Positions 8,037 through 16,942 are shown, counted from the stretch's first letter. The stretch is DNA of 64,000 bases from JAAFHZ01 sp964247085 (GCA_964247085.1 CAXTSX010000003.1:1-64000); one strand, 5' to 3'. Notes: generated by a model not told the origin, from the sequence alone. Made by a program: numbers and translations.

Positions 8037-8954
8037 ATGGAAGAATTTTTACCGATCGCCTATTTTGAAGGCAAATTTGTACCTTTTAAAGAAGCCAACG
8101 TTTCGATCGCCACCCATGCTCTACATTATGGGACTGGTGCTTTTGGTGGTCTGCGTGGTTATGTGGATGAAGCCAACCCTAGCAAGGCCATTTTATTTCG
8201 GCTCGATCGACATTGTCAGCGGTTGAGTAATAGCGCGAGGTATATGCATTACGATCTGCCAGCGGACAAGATTCAGGCCAATATCACTGAGTTTGTGAAG
8301 CAGAATAAGCCCACCAAACCCTTCTATATTCGGCCATTTGTCTATTCTTCAGGACTGGGAATTGCGCCCCGTCTCCATGATATTTCCCAAGATTTCTTTA
8401 TTTATGGTTTAGCTCTCGGCGAATATTTGGCTAAATCTGGTGGCATCAGCTGTCGGATGAGTTCTTGGCATCGCCAAGAAGATATCAGCTTGCCACTGCG
8501 CGGTAAAATCAGCGGCGCTTACATCACCTCCTCTTTGGCGAAGACCGAAGCTTATGCCTCGGGGTTTGATGAGGCTATTTTGTTGAATTCTCAAGGGAAG
8601 GTAGCTGAGGCCACGGGCATGAATATTTTCATGGTGCGTAATGGCAAACTCTTTACCCCCGGCGCGGATCAAGACATTTTAGAGGGTATTACTCGCGATA
8701 GCGTTATGGTCGTGGCCAAGAAACTGGGGATGGAAGTGATCGAAAGACCGATCGATAAGTCCGAGCTGTTTATTGCCGATGAAATTTTCTTGTGTGGAAC
8801 GGCGGCTAAAATTTCACCGGTCAGACAGATCGAAAACTACACCGTGCCTCAGTCTCCCGGCTCAGTTACCCAAAAGCTGCAGCAGGAATTGGTGGCGATT
8901 ACCCAGGGTCAACATCCAGACTATCAAGATTGGGTGTATCCGATCGATCTCTAA
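8037..8954 (+). CDS. ilvE: Branched-chain amino acid aminotransferase
   Basis: This is a fold-type IV PLP enzyme that interconverts Val, Leu and Ile with their 2-oxo acids. The N-terminal FLPIAYFEGKFVPFKEANVS and HALHYGTGAFGGLRGY segments are characteristic. The region around GKISGAYITSSLAK carries the PLP lysine, and EATGMNIF stands where most relatives have EGSGENIF. Length is normal at 305 residues. The LpxB-related gene begins 15 bases after the stop, so the two are probably co-transcribed. Confidence 0.92.
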   Translation: MEEFLPIAYFEGKFVPFKEANVSIATHALHYGTGAFGGLRGYVDEANPSKAILFRLDRHCQRLSNSARYMHYDLPADKIQANITEFVKQNKPTKPFYIRPFVYSSGLGIAPRLHDISQDFFIYGLALGEYLAKSGGISCRMSSWHRQEDISLPLRGKISGAYITSSLAKTEAYASGFDEAILLNSQGKVAEATGMNIFMVRNGKLFTPGADQDILEGITRDSVMVVAKKLGMEVIERPIDKSELFIADEIFLCGTAAKISPVRQIENYTVPQSPGSVTQKLQQELVAITQGQHPDYQDWVYPIDL

Positions 8955-8969
8955 TCCCATCCGGCCTTC

Positions 8970-10193
8970 ATGCTCGATATTCTGATTCTTTCCAATGGCC
9001 CCGGTGAGATTGCCACCTGGGTACGTCCGGTGGTAGAAGCTCTGCGGGCTAAGTTTGATGCGAATGCTGCCCGCATCTCAGTGGTTTTATCGCCCTGTCC
9101 CAATGCTGGTGGACGAGAGGCCGAAATTGCGCTGTCTTATCCCGGTGTCGATCGGTCGCAATCTGCCGAGCATTTCTGGAATTTTTTACTGTGGGGGAAA
9201 ACCGCTGCGGCCTGGGATTGGCAGCAGCAGGGAATCGTGATTTTTTTGGGTGGCGATCAGATATTTCCAGTTTTGATTGGCAAAAGGCTGGGTTATAAAA
9301 CTCTGATCTATGGCGAATTAGCCGCTCGCTGGCCGCAATATATCGATCGCTTTGCCGTGATGAACGAGCGTGTGCTGGCGACAATTCCTACCCGATATCA
9401 ACATAAAGCCACGGTGGTTGGTGACTTGATGCTGGAAACCGGACAGACTCAGCTGACAACACCTCGCTCTCCAGTATTGATTGGTTTACTGCCTGGTTCT
9501 AAAGCCCAAAAACTGCAAATGGGTTTGCCCTTTAGCCTGGCGATCGCTGAGACCATTCAGCAAGCTCGGCCAAACACCGAATTTATAATTCCAGTCGCTC
9601 CAGCCATCTCGATCGAATACCTAGCCAAGTTTGCCGACTCCGCCCAAAATCCGGTGGTCGAAGTGGTACAGGGCACTACGGCGACCTTAATGGCTGGTGA
9701 GCAGCCTTATCTGCAAACTGCTGAGGGTCTAAAAGTTGCTCTTTATCAAAATTTTCCCGCTTATGACATGCTGGGGCAATGTACTTTGTGTCTAACAACA
9801 ATTGGTGCTAATACTGCTGAATTAGCAGCTTTAGGCATTCCCATGGTTGTACTTTTACCAACCTACCAACTAGATGCGATGCGTAGTTGGGATGGAATAC
9901 CAGGAATTTTGGCGCGGTTACCAGGACTTGGTACGCCCATCAGTAAATTAATCAACTGGATCACTTTTAAGCAGCTCAAAGGTCGCAAGTTCGCCTGGCC
10001 AAATATCTGGGCTGGTCGAGAAATCGTGCCGGAGTTGGTAGGGAAAATCACCGTTGCAGAAGTAGCGACATTGGTAATTGATTTATTAGACCATCCCGAA
10101 AAACTAGCGCAAATTCGCACAGATTTAGCCCAAACCAGAGGTGCGATCGGAGCCGCCGCTCAAATCACTAAAATTGTCCAAGAAATGTTGTAA
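8970..10193 (+). CDS. LpxB-related glycosyltransferase (cyanobacterial lipid-A-disaccharide synthase-like)
   Basis: The 407-residue product matches the cyanobacterial group annotated as lipid-A-disaccharide synthase-related. It starts MLDILILSNGPGEIATWV, keeps the LpxB-type SNGPGE nucleotide-sugar site, and has GLLPGSKAQKLQ before the C-terminal Rossmann half (residues about 165-200) and a TTIGANTAELAALGIPMVVLLP stretch similar to the UDP-binding region of GT-B enzymes. There is no membrane segment. True lipid A synthesis by this group is not established, so the acceptor is unknown. It follows ilvE closely and converges with the PATAN-receiver gene 43 bases downstream. Confidence 0.8.
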   Translation: MLDILILSNGPGEIATWVRPVVEALRAKFDANAARISVVLSPCPNAGGREAEIALSYPGVDRSQSAEHFWNFLLWGKTAAAWDWQQQGIVIFLGGDQIFPVLIGKRLGYKTLIYGELAARWPQYIDRFAVMNERVLATIPTRYQHKATVVGDLMLETGQTQLTTPRSPVLIGLLPGSKAQKLQMGLPFSLAIAETIQQARPNTEFIIPVAPAISIEYLAKFADSAQNPVVEVVQGTTATLMAGEQPYLQTAEGLKVALYQNFPAYDMLGQCTLCLTTIGANTAELAALGIPMVVLLPTYQLDAMRSWDGIPGILARLPGLGTPISKLINWITFKQLKGRKFAWPNIWAGREIVPELVGKITVAEVATLVIDLLDHPEKLAQIRTDLAQTRGAIGAAAQITKIVQEML

Positions 10194-10236
10194 GTGTATC
10201 TAGCAACTACAAAAATTGGACTTGACTAGCGAACAA

Positions 10237-11427
10237 CTAAATTGTGTCAGATTTCCCAGCCTGAGTGTACTTACGAGCAATTTGTAGAATTACATCTCGA
10301 TCGATCGGCTTAGCAATCAAGTCCGAAGCACCAGCCATCTTCGCGCGCATTCGCTCCACCATCCCATCATTAGCTACCAAAATCACAATTGGTGTTTGTT
10401 GAAAACGCGATATTTTACGAATTTCGCTACAGATTTCATAACCATTACTGCCAAATATTGCCAAGTCCAAAAAAATTAGTGCAGGATTAGTAGTAACAAT
10501 TGTGGACACTGCTTTAGTTGAGTCATGAATGCCTACAAATTGGAAGCCAGCACCGACCAAAACATCTGCTATGCGGTCACAAACTACCTCATTATTATCG
10601 ATACAAGCAACCAAAGGTAATATTTCCTGAAAAAAACTGCTCGACAGATGAAAATCATTTAAATACTGCTCGGCTGGACTGACAAAATCTGGAATTTTAA
10701 TCAGGCTAATCTCACCTCTTTTCATGTATGGCAGGAGAGATGCTGATATTTCCCGCACACTGCGCCGTCTTTGAGCAGCAATTTCTCGGAGACTACGTTT
10801 GCCATCTAGGAATAACTCGAAGGATGCATAGGCCGCTGGCTCCATTTTAGCCCGGAGTACTTCTGGCTGGAGCATCACAGGAGAGTGGTCTGGAGAAATC
10901 GTGGCCAGTTGGCTTGTTTGCCAACTCTGCCAAGCCTGCATCCCGTCAGCATAAATCTGATCAACATCAAACAAGGCTAGTTGAGGATTTAGCTGTTCTT
11001 TTTTGACTACTTCACATGTGAAATCAACAGCTTGAATAATATCAAATATAACTTCAGCAATACTTGCTTGAATAAAATTAACAGTATTTTGTCTAGATAT
11101 TTTTTGATTTTTAATCCAATTTGCCAACAGGAAATATTCCCAAGACATCATAATCTCATATTCATTCAGGGGAGATATATTTGTTAGTCGAGCAAAAGTA
11201 TCTGGTTGATATGTTTCAGATGCAAAGCAATGTATTAATAAGTTTCTTAACCATCGACGAACTTCATGTTTGCCACCACTCGCATACAAAACTCTTCCCA
11301 AATAAAAGTACATGTACCACTGTTGGCCTTCTCTTCCTTTGATAGAGAGCTTTCCCGTAAATAGTTGTGATTTCAAATTACTTAATTCTTGCGATAAAAA
11401 GCTATCAGCTACAGATGCTGTAATCAT
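10237..11427 (-). CDS. PATAN (DUF4388) domain protein with C-terminal receiver, PatA/PixG type
   Basis: The N-terminal half (about 1-130) is a PATAN/DUF4388 domain, with the pattern FTGKLSIK...WYMYFYLGRVLYASGG...RRWLRNLL. The middle (about 130-255) is helical. A CheY-like receiver fills about 270-396, with a phosphoacceptor Asp near 320 (ALIFLDLAIFGSNGYE) and a KPIDRD lysine near the end. There is no DNA-binding domain. This is the arrangement of PatA and PixG, which in cyanobacteria act in heterocyst patterning and in pilus-based phototaxis. No PixH/PixJ/PixL homologues follow; the Hpt and PATAN/GTPase genes downstream are the likely functional neighbours (inference). It faces ilvE-lpxB tail to tail. 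Confidence 0.85.
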   Translation of the reverse strand: MITASVADSFLSQELSNLKSQLFTGKLSIKGREGQQWYMYFYLGRVLYASGGKHEVRRWLRNLLIHCFASETYQPDTFARLTNISPLNEYEIMMSWEYFLLANWIKNQKISRQNTVNFIQASIAEVIFDIIQAVDFTCEVVKKEQLNPQLALFDVDQIYADGMQAWQSWQTSQLATISPDHSPVMLQPEVLRAKMEPAAYASFELFLDGKRSLREIAAQRRRSVREISASLLPYMKRGEISLIKIPDFVSPAEQYLNDFHLSSSFFQEILPLVACIDNNEVVCDRIADVLVGAGFQFVGIHDSTKAVSTIVTTNPALIFLDLAIFGSNGYEICSEIRKISRFQQTPIVILVANDGMVERMRAKMAGASDLIAKPIDRDVILQIARKYTQAGKSDTI

Positions 11428-11595
11428 TAGAACTTATGACAATTTCAAGAAGGTAGTGGGCACTGCTGACAATTTTGAAGCACTTTTATATTAAGGCAAA
11501 CTTCAAAATAGTAATATTTGAGTTGAGCAAAAGCCAAGAAATATTTTCTTTGAAATACATCATTATGGAGTTCTTTGTTAGGCGATTGCTCACAC

Positions 11596-11623
11596 TTGTT
11601 GAAGAGTATTTCTATATTATACT
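11596..11623 (+). promoter_or_regulatory. Possible sigma-70-type promoter in a 460-base gap
   Basis: TTGTTG (11596-11601) and TATACT (11618-11623) are separated by 16 bases. They would drive the HTH gene through a leader of about 260 bases. The rest of the gap between 11428 and 11887 is AT-rich, holds the reverse-strand start region of the PATAN-receiver gene, and contains no convincing ORF, RNA or terminator. Confidence 0.3.
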
Positions 11624-11887
11624 AACAAATAAATTAAGCAAAACACATCAGTGAAAATACTGTTTATAGTGAATTGAAATTTCTTGTGTAGTATGAATCA
11701 TTCAATTGACTGATGAAGATCATACATTTAGCGGATTTCTAATACTCGTCTAGTGAGTCAGAATTCTTATTAGGTGGCTACTCTGGGGAATGAAGTCCAA
11801 GGTAATTGTGACTTCTATGACATGTGATATTTATCGAGATTGAGATTTTAATTTGAGCAAGAGCTTTGGCAATTTAAAAGGTTTTTT

Positions 11888-12358
11888 ATGACAATCGAAC
11901 AACAGCTTTCCACCCCACCACCGAGTCAGTATCTAAATACTCTTCAACGTCAGTTATTAGAAAAAAGCTTAGAGGAAAATTTATCCCCAGAATACCGACA
12001 GCGGATTGAAATTATGCTCCTGGCAGATGTGGGGCATACGCAAACTCAAATCTGTCGAGCAATTGGTTGTTCGCCACTAACGGCTAGACATTGGATGATG
12101 ATGTTGAAAACCAATCAAGCTCATCTCTGGCAAGAGCAGCCGATCGGCAGACCCAAAACTGTTAATGATCAATACCTCCAGCGGTTAATAGAAGTTGCCG
12201 CTACTACTCCTCAGCAGTTAGGCTACGACTTTCCCAATTGGACGGGTGAGTTATTACGACAGCATCTGGAGTCCGAGTTGGGTATAGCAGTGAGTGCTCG
12301 CCATATTAATCGCTTACTAAAAGAAGCTGGTGGCGATGCCAGAAATAAAAATCCCTAG
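11888..12358 (+). CDS. Helix-turn-helix protein resembling an IS630-type N-terminus
   Basis: The 156-residue protein has a homeodomain-like HTH (about 45-85: MLLADVGHTQTQICRAIGCS followed by TARHWMMML) and a second winged-helix-like segment (about 105-150: QLGYDFPNWTGELLRQHLE... ISARHINRLLKE). This is the bipartite DNA-binding region of IS630/Tc1-type transposases, but no DDE catalytic domain follows and no terminal repeats are seen. Stand-alone copies of this kind occur as conserved regulators in cyanobacteria. I favour a regulator over a decayed transposase because the frame ends cleanly. hisA starts 46 bases downstream. Confidence 0.7.
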   Translation: MTIEQQLSTPPPSQYLNTLQRQLLEKSLEENLSPEYRQRIEIMLLADVGHTQTQICRAIGCSPLTARHWMMMLKTNQAHLWQEQPIGRPKTVNDQYLQRLIEVAATTPQQLGYDFPNWTGELLRQHLESELGIAVSARHINRLLKEAGGDARNKNP

Positions 12359-12404
12359 TCTCATTAAGCCTAAAATAGCAAGGTAATTTCTTTAAGTTGG
12401 TGCT

Positions 12405-13175
12405 ATGGATATTTTTCCAGCGATCGATCTCCTTGGTGGTAACTGTGTTCGGCTCTATCAAGGCGACTATGCCCAGTCTCAGATTTTTGACGAGAATCCG
12501 GTAGCTGTTGCTCAAAAATGGCAAGAACAAGGTGCTACTAAACTACACCTGGTCGATCTAGATGGAGCTAAATCTGGTCAGCCAGAGAACTTGGCAGTGA
12601 TTGGCCAAATTGTGCAAGCGGTCCGTCAGATGAGTGTTCAAGTGGGTGGTGGCCTGCGCAATGGTGATGCAATTAAGGCATTACTAGATCTAGGAGTAGA
12701 ACGAGTAATCGTCGGTACCATTGCGATCGAACAGCCTCAATTGGTGCAAAAACTCTGCCAACAATATCCCAGTCAAGTGGTGATCGGCATGGATGCCCGA
12801 GATGGCCAAATTGCCACCAGAGGCTGGCTAGAAACCTCCAAAATTGCCGCAACTGAACTAGCTCAAGAAATGGCCGCTTGGGGTGCAGCCGCGATTATTT
12901 ATACCGACATTCAACGAGATGGTACGTTAGTGGGTCCCAACCTGGAAGCCCTAAAAGCGGTGGCGGCCAGTGCCACCGTGCCAGTTATTGCCTCGGGCGG
13001 CGTGGGCTGCCTGCGCGATTTACTAAACTTATTAGTACTTGAACCAGATGGAGTTACGGGAGTAATTGTGGGCAAAGCCCTTTATACCGGTGCCGTCACT
13101 CTGACTGATGCGTTACAAGCAGTAGGGCCAGGACGGTGGCAAGATGTTCCACCTAGCTCCTCTAGTTTTGCTTAG
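12405..13175 (+). CDS. hisA: Phosphoribosylformimino-5-aminoimidazole carboxamide ribotide isomerase
   Basis: HisA is the TIM-barrel isomerase of the fourth step of histidine synthesis. The catalytic Asp lies in FPAIDLLGGNCVRL (Asp8), and the second acidic residue in IIYTDIQRDGTLVGPN (near 168). The phosphate-binding glycines are in VQVGGGLRNGDA and VIASGGVG. Length is normal at 256 residues. It is separate from the hisS-hisG-hisS trio about 8 kb away. Its 3' end overlaps the end of the convergent Hpt gene by 14 bases. Confidence 0.95.
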   Translation: MDIFPAIDLLGGNCVRLYQGDYAQSQIFDENPVAVAQKWQEQGATKLHLVDLDGAKSGQPENLAVIGQIVQAVRQMSVQVGGGLRNGDAIKALLDLGVERVIVGTIAIEQPQLVQKLCQQYPSQVVIGMDARDGQIATRGWLETSKIAATELAQEMAAWGAAAIIYTDIQRDGTLVGPNLEALKAVAASATVPVIASGGVGCLRDLLNLLVLEPDGVTGVIVGKALYTGAVTLTDALQAVGPGRWQDVPPSSSSFA

Positions 13176-14172
13176 GAGTGTTGATAGCACGGTGCAGCAA
13201 TATCACCAGTTCGGTAACTTGCTGACGATTGAAGTTCCGAAGAATTGCTTGAGCCGCAGCACGAGAATCTAGTGGAATAGAAATTTGAGCTAGCGATGCT
13301 GGCGGAGTTGGTATTGCTGGCTTTACCACTGGTGCTGAGGCCAAAGCCAACCCCTGAAGTGCCGAGCTGGGAGCTATTTCAGCGCCTCGCCCTACCGCTA
13401 ACAAATCGCCAGCTAGTTTGAGGTCTTTGATGACTACTGGAGCTAATGCCTCGTAGGTGTTAGCTGAATTATTGATGGCTTGATGAGCAATCTTTAAGAT
13501 ATTTTGCCAAGTAGCGGTATCTTGACCTAGTGCCGATAGGTTTTGGCCGTAGCTAGAAATTTGGGGACGAGGCGCAGTGGCTTCACCCTGTTTGAAAGCT
13601 CCCAGCATGGCGCGGAGATTTTCCATAACCTTGGCTGTAATGTTGATTGGTGGAGCAATGACTGCCGTAGGCGCACTATTCACCACAGCAGCAGCAACAA
13701 CAGGCTTGGGCTGGAATGCTGGCGTAGCATCAGGACTATGCGTAGCCATGCTCAGCAAGTCATTCAAATATTCTTTGAGCGCCACAAAGTTAGCCTTAGA
13801 ACCCAGAACGATCGGATCAACTATTTCAGGGCGCAGTGTGAGGGTGGGGGAGTTGGCTAGCTCTGCGACTAATTCTTTGAGAGTGTCGTAGCCTTTTAAG
13901 AACATGGTTTCTAGTTGCCGATCGACTGGTACCGAGTGATCGCGCATTACTTTGAAGCAGTCTTCTAGCTCGTGAGCAGTTTTTTGAATGCTTTCGAAAC
14001 CCAACATCGCTGCGCCACCTTTGACAGAATGAGCTGCTCGAAACATTTCGTTGACTCGATCGGCATCTTTGATTACTTCACCTAAATCTAGCAAACCCTG
14101 TTCTACCACATCCAAATGTTCTTGGGCTTCTTCAATAAAATAGTGAACTATTTGCTGTTTGTTATCGTCCAT
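13162..14172 (-). CDS. Hpt-domain phosphotransfer protein
   Basis: The ATG at 14172 is preceded by a well placed AGGAG and is preferred over an in-frame start at 14229. The first 100 residues form a histidine-phosphotransfer domain with the signature AAHSVKGGAAMLGF, whose His accepts phosphate. The rest is a long Ala/Pro/Thr-rich linker with helical segments and no kinase or receiver domain. Stand-alone Hpt proteins relay phosphate between hybrid kinases and response regulators, and the CheA-like wording (DRVNEMFRAAHSVKG) fits pilus-chemotaxis relays. The PATAN-receiver protein and the kinases nearby are candidate partners (inference). It overlaps hisA tail to tail. Confidence 0.85.
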   Translation of the reverse strand: MDDNKQQIVHYFIEEAQEHLDVVEQGLLDLGEVIKDADRVNEMFRAAHSVKGGAAMLGFESIQKTAHELEDCFKVMRDHSVPVDRQLETMFLKGYDTLKELVAELANSPTLTLRPEIVDPIVLGSKANFVALKEYLNDLLSMATHSPDATPAFQPKPVVAAAVVNSAPTAVIAPPINITAKVMENLRAMLGAFKQGEATAPRPQISSYGQNLSALGQDTATWQNILKIAHQAINNSANTYEALAPVVIKDLKLAGDLLAVGRGAEIAPSSALQGLALASAPVVKPAIPTPPASLAQISIPLDSRAAAQAILRNFNRQQVTELVILLHRAINTPKQN

Positions 14173-14565
14173 TGTTCTACTCCTGAAATACTGATTGCGA
14201 TGATGACGATGGGAATATTTGCTGGCCAAGCAGCAAGATCAACTGAAAACTTTTTGGCTCTGACTAAGTTTCAGAGCTAATATAACAACTATTTTTGTAA
14301 AATCATTTATGTGGCAACTATAAAAATATGTGACTTTTGGAGACTGTCGCCCGCTACGCATCGGTGAAGTTATATTCCTCGACTATGCTCAGAGTGCCCA
14401 AAAAGTCGGAAGAAATAGCATACTAGATTTTAAAAGTAAACGATAATGATTTAAGTACTAGTTCCTCCTCTAGACTAAATCACTAGGTGTAGGATAGTGG
14501 CATCAAGGAAATATTTTAGGAGTAAATTGGGTTCTTACTATTAGCCATCTGACTGATTATTCCAT
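14173..14565. other. Intergenic region between divergent Hpt and Zn-ribbon genes
   Basis: This 393-base stretch contains the upstream regions of both divergent genes and no plausible ORF. It carries CCCAAAAAGTCGGA at 14397-14410 and TAGCATACTA at 14416-14425; both strings recur upstream of rnhB at 40329 and 40373 with different spacing. An AGGAGT lies about 45 bases before the next gene. Confidence 0.4.
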
Positions 14566-15063
14566 ATGAACTTAGCTTTCCAATATCCAATATTTGGTGC
14601 AGAAATCACCTGTCCGCACTGCCACCAAGCAATTCCAGCCCTCACGCTGACCGACACTTACCTCTGCCCTCGGCATGGGGCTTTTGAGTCTGATCCCCAT
14701 ACCCGCGAAATTGTCCATCTACAATCTGGCCGTCATTGGCAGCTATGGGAAAGTCGCTGGTATCGGCAACATACTCATCCGGATGGTATTCGGTTCGAGA
14801 TTCATGATGCTCTAGATAAACTTTATATTCAAGGCGATCGAGCAATTCGGGTGATGATTGCTCAGCGCTATCAGGAATTGATTAACAGCCATCTGGAGCA
14901 GGGCATGCCCTGGCTGATGGGTGAAGCTAGTTTGCCGCTCTTATACAACCTGCCAGTATCTTTTAGTCCGGAGGCTGCGACGGAACCGCGCTGGGCGATA
15001 ATTAATTTTGAATTGGAGGCCGAGCCGGGTATTCCGCTACACTATCCCTACTTTCGGATCTAG
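14566..15063 (+). CDS. Conserved cyanobacterial protein with a zinc-ribbon N-terminus (TIGR02652-like)
   Basis: The 165-residue product starts with a small metal-binding knuckle formed by Cys16, Cys19 (CPHCH), Cys34 and His37 (CPRH). A conserved helical body follows, with LWESRWYRQHTHPDG and an acidic C-terminus. The pattern agrees with a cyanobacterial family of unknown function that I recall as TIGR02652. There is no membrane segment. A glyoxalase-fold gene starts 17 bases after the stop, so the two are likely co-transcribed. Confidence 0.7.
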   Translation: MNLAFQYPIFGAEITCPHCHQAIPALTLTDTYLCPRHGAFESDPHTREIVHLQSGRHWQLWESRWYRQHTHPDGIRFEIHDALDKLYIQGDRAIRVMIAQRYQELINSHLEQGMPWLMGEASLPLLYNLPVSFSPEAATEPRWAIINFELEAEPGIPLHYPYFRI

Positions 15064-15080
15064 ACCTCGGGTGGAGAGCA

Positions 15081-15518
15081 ATGTTGCACCATATTTCTAT
15101 TCGGACAGCGAACATTCATCGATCGATCGCCTTCTACTCCTCTCTTGGCTTTGAAATGAGTGAGCGGTTTACTACTGGTTATACCTTGGCTTGCTGGTTA
15201 GTTGGTCAGCAGTCTCGCCTAGAATTAATTCAGATTCCGGAACCCCACCCGGCACCAGATGCTTTTCATGATGAACATTATGTGGGCTACTACCATCTGG
15301 CTTTAGATGTAACCACTGAAGCTACCGATCTGACTAGTTGGCTAAATAGTTGGAAAGTACGACTAATTGCTCAGCCAGAACACTCGATCGCACCCCAAAT
15401 TTTACTAGCCCCGCATCAGCAACAAATTGGCGACCATCTCTACGAAGTGGCTTTTATTGCTGATCCCGATGATCTACCGATCGAACTACTACACGTTGTG
15501 AAGAAAACATCCGTATAA
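15081..15518 (+). CDS. VOC (glyoxalase/bleomycin resistance) superfamily protein
   Basis: The 145 residues contain two beta-alpha-beta-beta-beta units. The first is LHHISIRTANIHRSIAFYSS (His3 or His4 as metal ligand), and the second starts near YVGYYHLALDV and closes with DPDDLPIELLHV (metal-ligand Glu). That is the layout of lactoylglutathione lyase-like proteins. Substrate cannot be predicted. It is probably co-transcribed with the preceding Zn-ribbon gene. Confidence 0.82.
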   Translation: MLHHISIRTANIHRSIAFYSSLGFEMSERFTTGYTLACWLVGQQSRLELIQIPEPHPAPDAFHDEHYVGYYHLALDVTTEATDLTSWLNSWKVRLIAQPEHSIAPQILLAPHQQQIGDHLYEVAFIADPDDLPIELLHVVKKTSV

Positions 15519-15559
15519 CAGCAATTCCAAATTCAGAAATGCTGTTGAAGTGAGGTATC

Positions 15560-15607
15560 GGCTTGCCCTCTCCCAAGCTTGGGAGAGGGCTGGGGTGAGG
15601 GCAAGCC
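15560..15607. repeat. Nested inverted repeat of the CCCTCTCCCAAGC family
   Basis: Outer arms GGCTTGCCCTC (15560-15570) and GAGGGCAAGCC (15597-15607) enclose a perfect palindrome at 15566-15589 centred on AAGCTT. The same core occurs in the element at 16858-16883. This is a dispersed, MITE-like or REP-like sequence of a kind frequent in cyanobacterial intergenic regions. The remainder of the 353-base gap (15519-15871) is AT-rich upstream sequence for the V4R-like gene with nothing else recognised. Confidence 0.7.
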
Positions 15608-15871
15608 CATGTGGAATTTCTCTAGGCTAAATGTTACAAAATTATCCGTATAAGTACTGAGTACCGCAACATTATTCTTAAACACTGGTAATTTCACGGC
15701 TTTTCTTAGCGCAAACCTAGCATATATTTATGACTAAGCTACTTAAAAGGATGGTAGCGATCCTGATATTATACATTGAGAGCTGTCTATCTAAGTCCCC
15801 ATAGCTTTAAATTACCAATGAGTCAGAACTTCCTATCCATCCAGATCTATAACTCAAGGAAAAAATAATTT

Positions 15872-16342
15872 ATGTCTACCTACATTCGGGCAAATCTTGG
15901 CGACTTTAGCAGCATTGTTTGCTTTAAATCGGTAATTACTGGTATGGAAGATGCTCTGGGTGAGAAAGCCACGGCTATCTCCCTCATTGCAGCTGGTCGG
16001 ACACGGGGCAAAGCCTTGGCTAACAGCCTCGGTCTGGCTGGTGCCAATATACCATTTGCGGAAGTTGGCTCGATGTTGGATGCTGCTGTTGGGAAGAACG
16101 GCACCCGCTTAACCGCTGTCAACAAAGTGGAACAAGAGGGCGACCGGATCAAAGTTTATTGCAGCGAAACCGTCTGCTCGGCCGGTGAAGAAATGGGTTC
16201 TACCCGTAAATGTACCTTTACATTGGGTGCCGTTTGGGGTGCTTTAGAAGTTGCGACTGGCCATAAATTACAAGGCAAGCACACTGATTCTGTGCTGCGC
16301 GGTAGTGAATACGATGTCTTTGAATTTCAATTCAGAGATTAA
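15872..16342 (+). CDS. V4R-like (hydrocarbon/ligand-binding) domain protein
   Basis: The 156-residue protein shows the alpha/beta pattern of the V4R/heme-NO-binding-associated fold. The C-terminal half, IKVYCSETVCSAGEEMG followed by RKCTFTLGAVWGALE, is arranged like the cysteine-containing end of V4R domains. Cys147-type metal ligands cannot be confirmed. It is the first gene of a run with Roadblock, PATAN and small GTPase genes, an association known for predicted signalling modules. A sensory or scaffold role for that GTPase system is therefore likely (inference). A clear AAGGAAA precedes the ATG. Confidence 0.6.
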   Translation: MSTYIRANLGDFSSIVCFKSVITGMEDALGEKATAISLIAAGRTRGKALANSLGLAGANIPFAEVGSMLDAAVGKNGTRLTAVNKVEQEGDRIKVYCSETVCSAGEEMGSTRKCTFTLGAVWGALEVATGHKLQGKHTDSVLRGSEYDVFEFQFRD

Positions 16343-16403
16343 TCATCACCAGATGGCTCTCCACAAAAATAACAATACCTATCTAAATTAAATTGAGGAA
16401 ATT

Positions 16404-16760
16404 ATGTCGATCGGGAACATCGTTCAAGAATTTGTTTCAGGCACTGCGGATGTCCAAGGAGCTGCCTTGGTATCTCCAGATGGATTGCCGTTGGCTTCTA
16501 CCTTGCCCAATGGTATGGATGAAGACCGGACTTCGGCTATGTCCGCCGCCATGCTGTCTTTGGGAGAACGCATTGGTAAAGAACTAGCGCGGGGTAATGT
16601 CGATCGGATTATGGTAGAAGGCGACACTGGCTATGGCATTTTAATGGGCTGTGGTGAAGAAGCGGTATTTTTGGTGTTGGCTAGCAAAGCTGCTAAGCAA
16701 GGCTTACTAATGCTCGATATCAAAAAAGCAGTAACCGCCATTAGAGCCGAGTTAGGTTAG
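16404..16760 (+). CDS. Roadblock/LC7 domain protein (MglB-like)
   Basis: The 118 residues form one Roadblock/LC7 domain: VQEFVSGTADVQGAALVSPDGLPLAS, then MSAAMLSLGERIGKEL, then the beta hairpin IMVEGDTGYGILMGCG. Bacterial Roadblock proteins of this kind (for example MglB) act as GTPase-activating or scaffold partners of small Ras-like GTPases. Such a GTPase lies 1.2 kb downstream on the same strand. The gene starts 61 bases after the V4R-like gene. Confidence 0.88.
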   Translation: MSIGNIVQEFVSGTADVQGAALVSPDGLPLASTLPNGMDEDRTSAMSAAMLSLGERIGKELARGNVDRIMVEGDTGYGILMGCGEEAVFLVLASKAAKQGLLMLDIKKAVTAIRAELG

Positions 16761-16842
16761 TTTTTTTGAGTTATTAAAGAGAACTAGAACTGGTTCCTGC
16801 GATTCATCAAATATGGGAACTCAGGGTTATTTTATTCTTGGA

Positions 16843-16942
16843 AGCCCTCACCCCCAGCCCCTCTCCCAAGCTTGGGAGAGGGGAGCAAAACTCCGATCCC
16901 CCTTCTCCCAGACTTGGGAGAAGGGGTTAGGGGATGAGGGCA
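16843..16942. repeat. Compound inverted-repeat element, same family as 15560-15607
   Basis: Two hairpins lie in tandem: a perfect 26-bp palindrome at 16858-16883 centred on AAGCTT, and CCCCTTCTCCCA/TGGGAGAAGGGG at about 16899-16926. They are framed by CCCTCA (16845-16850) and TGAGGG (16935-16940). The element sits in a 336-base gap (16761-17096) between the Roadblock and PATAN genes. It may separate transcription units inside what otherwise looks like one module. The rest of the gap is an AT-rich leader ending in a ribosome-binding region (CTGGAGACC). Confidence 0.7.

Noticed and set aside
11888..12358. IS630-type insertion sequence
   Set aside because: Only the DNA-binding part is present, the frame ends cleanly, and no terminal repeats or target duplication are seen.
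13543..13891. Forward frames of about 105 residues inside the Hpt gene
   Set aside because: They lie antisense to an Ala/Pro-rich linker whose base composition keeps other frames open; no start signals or motifs.
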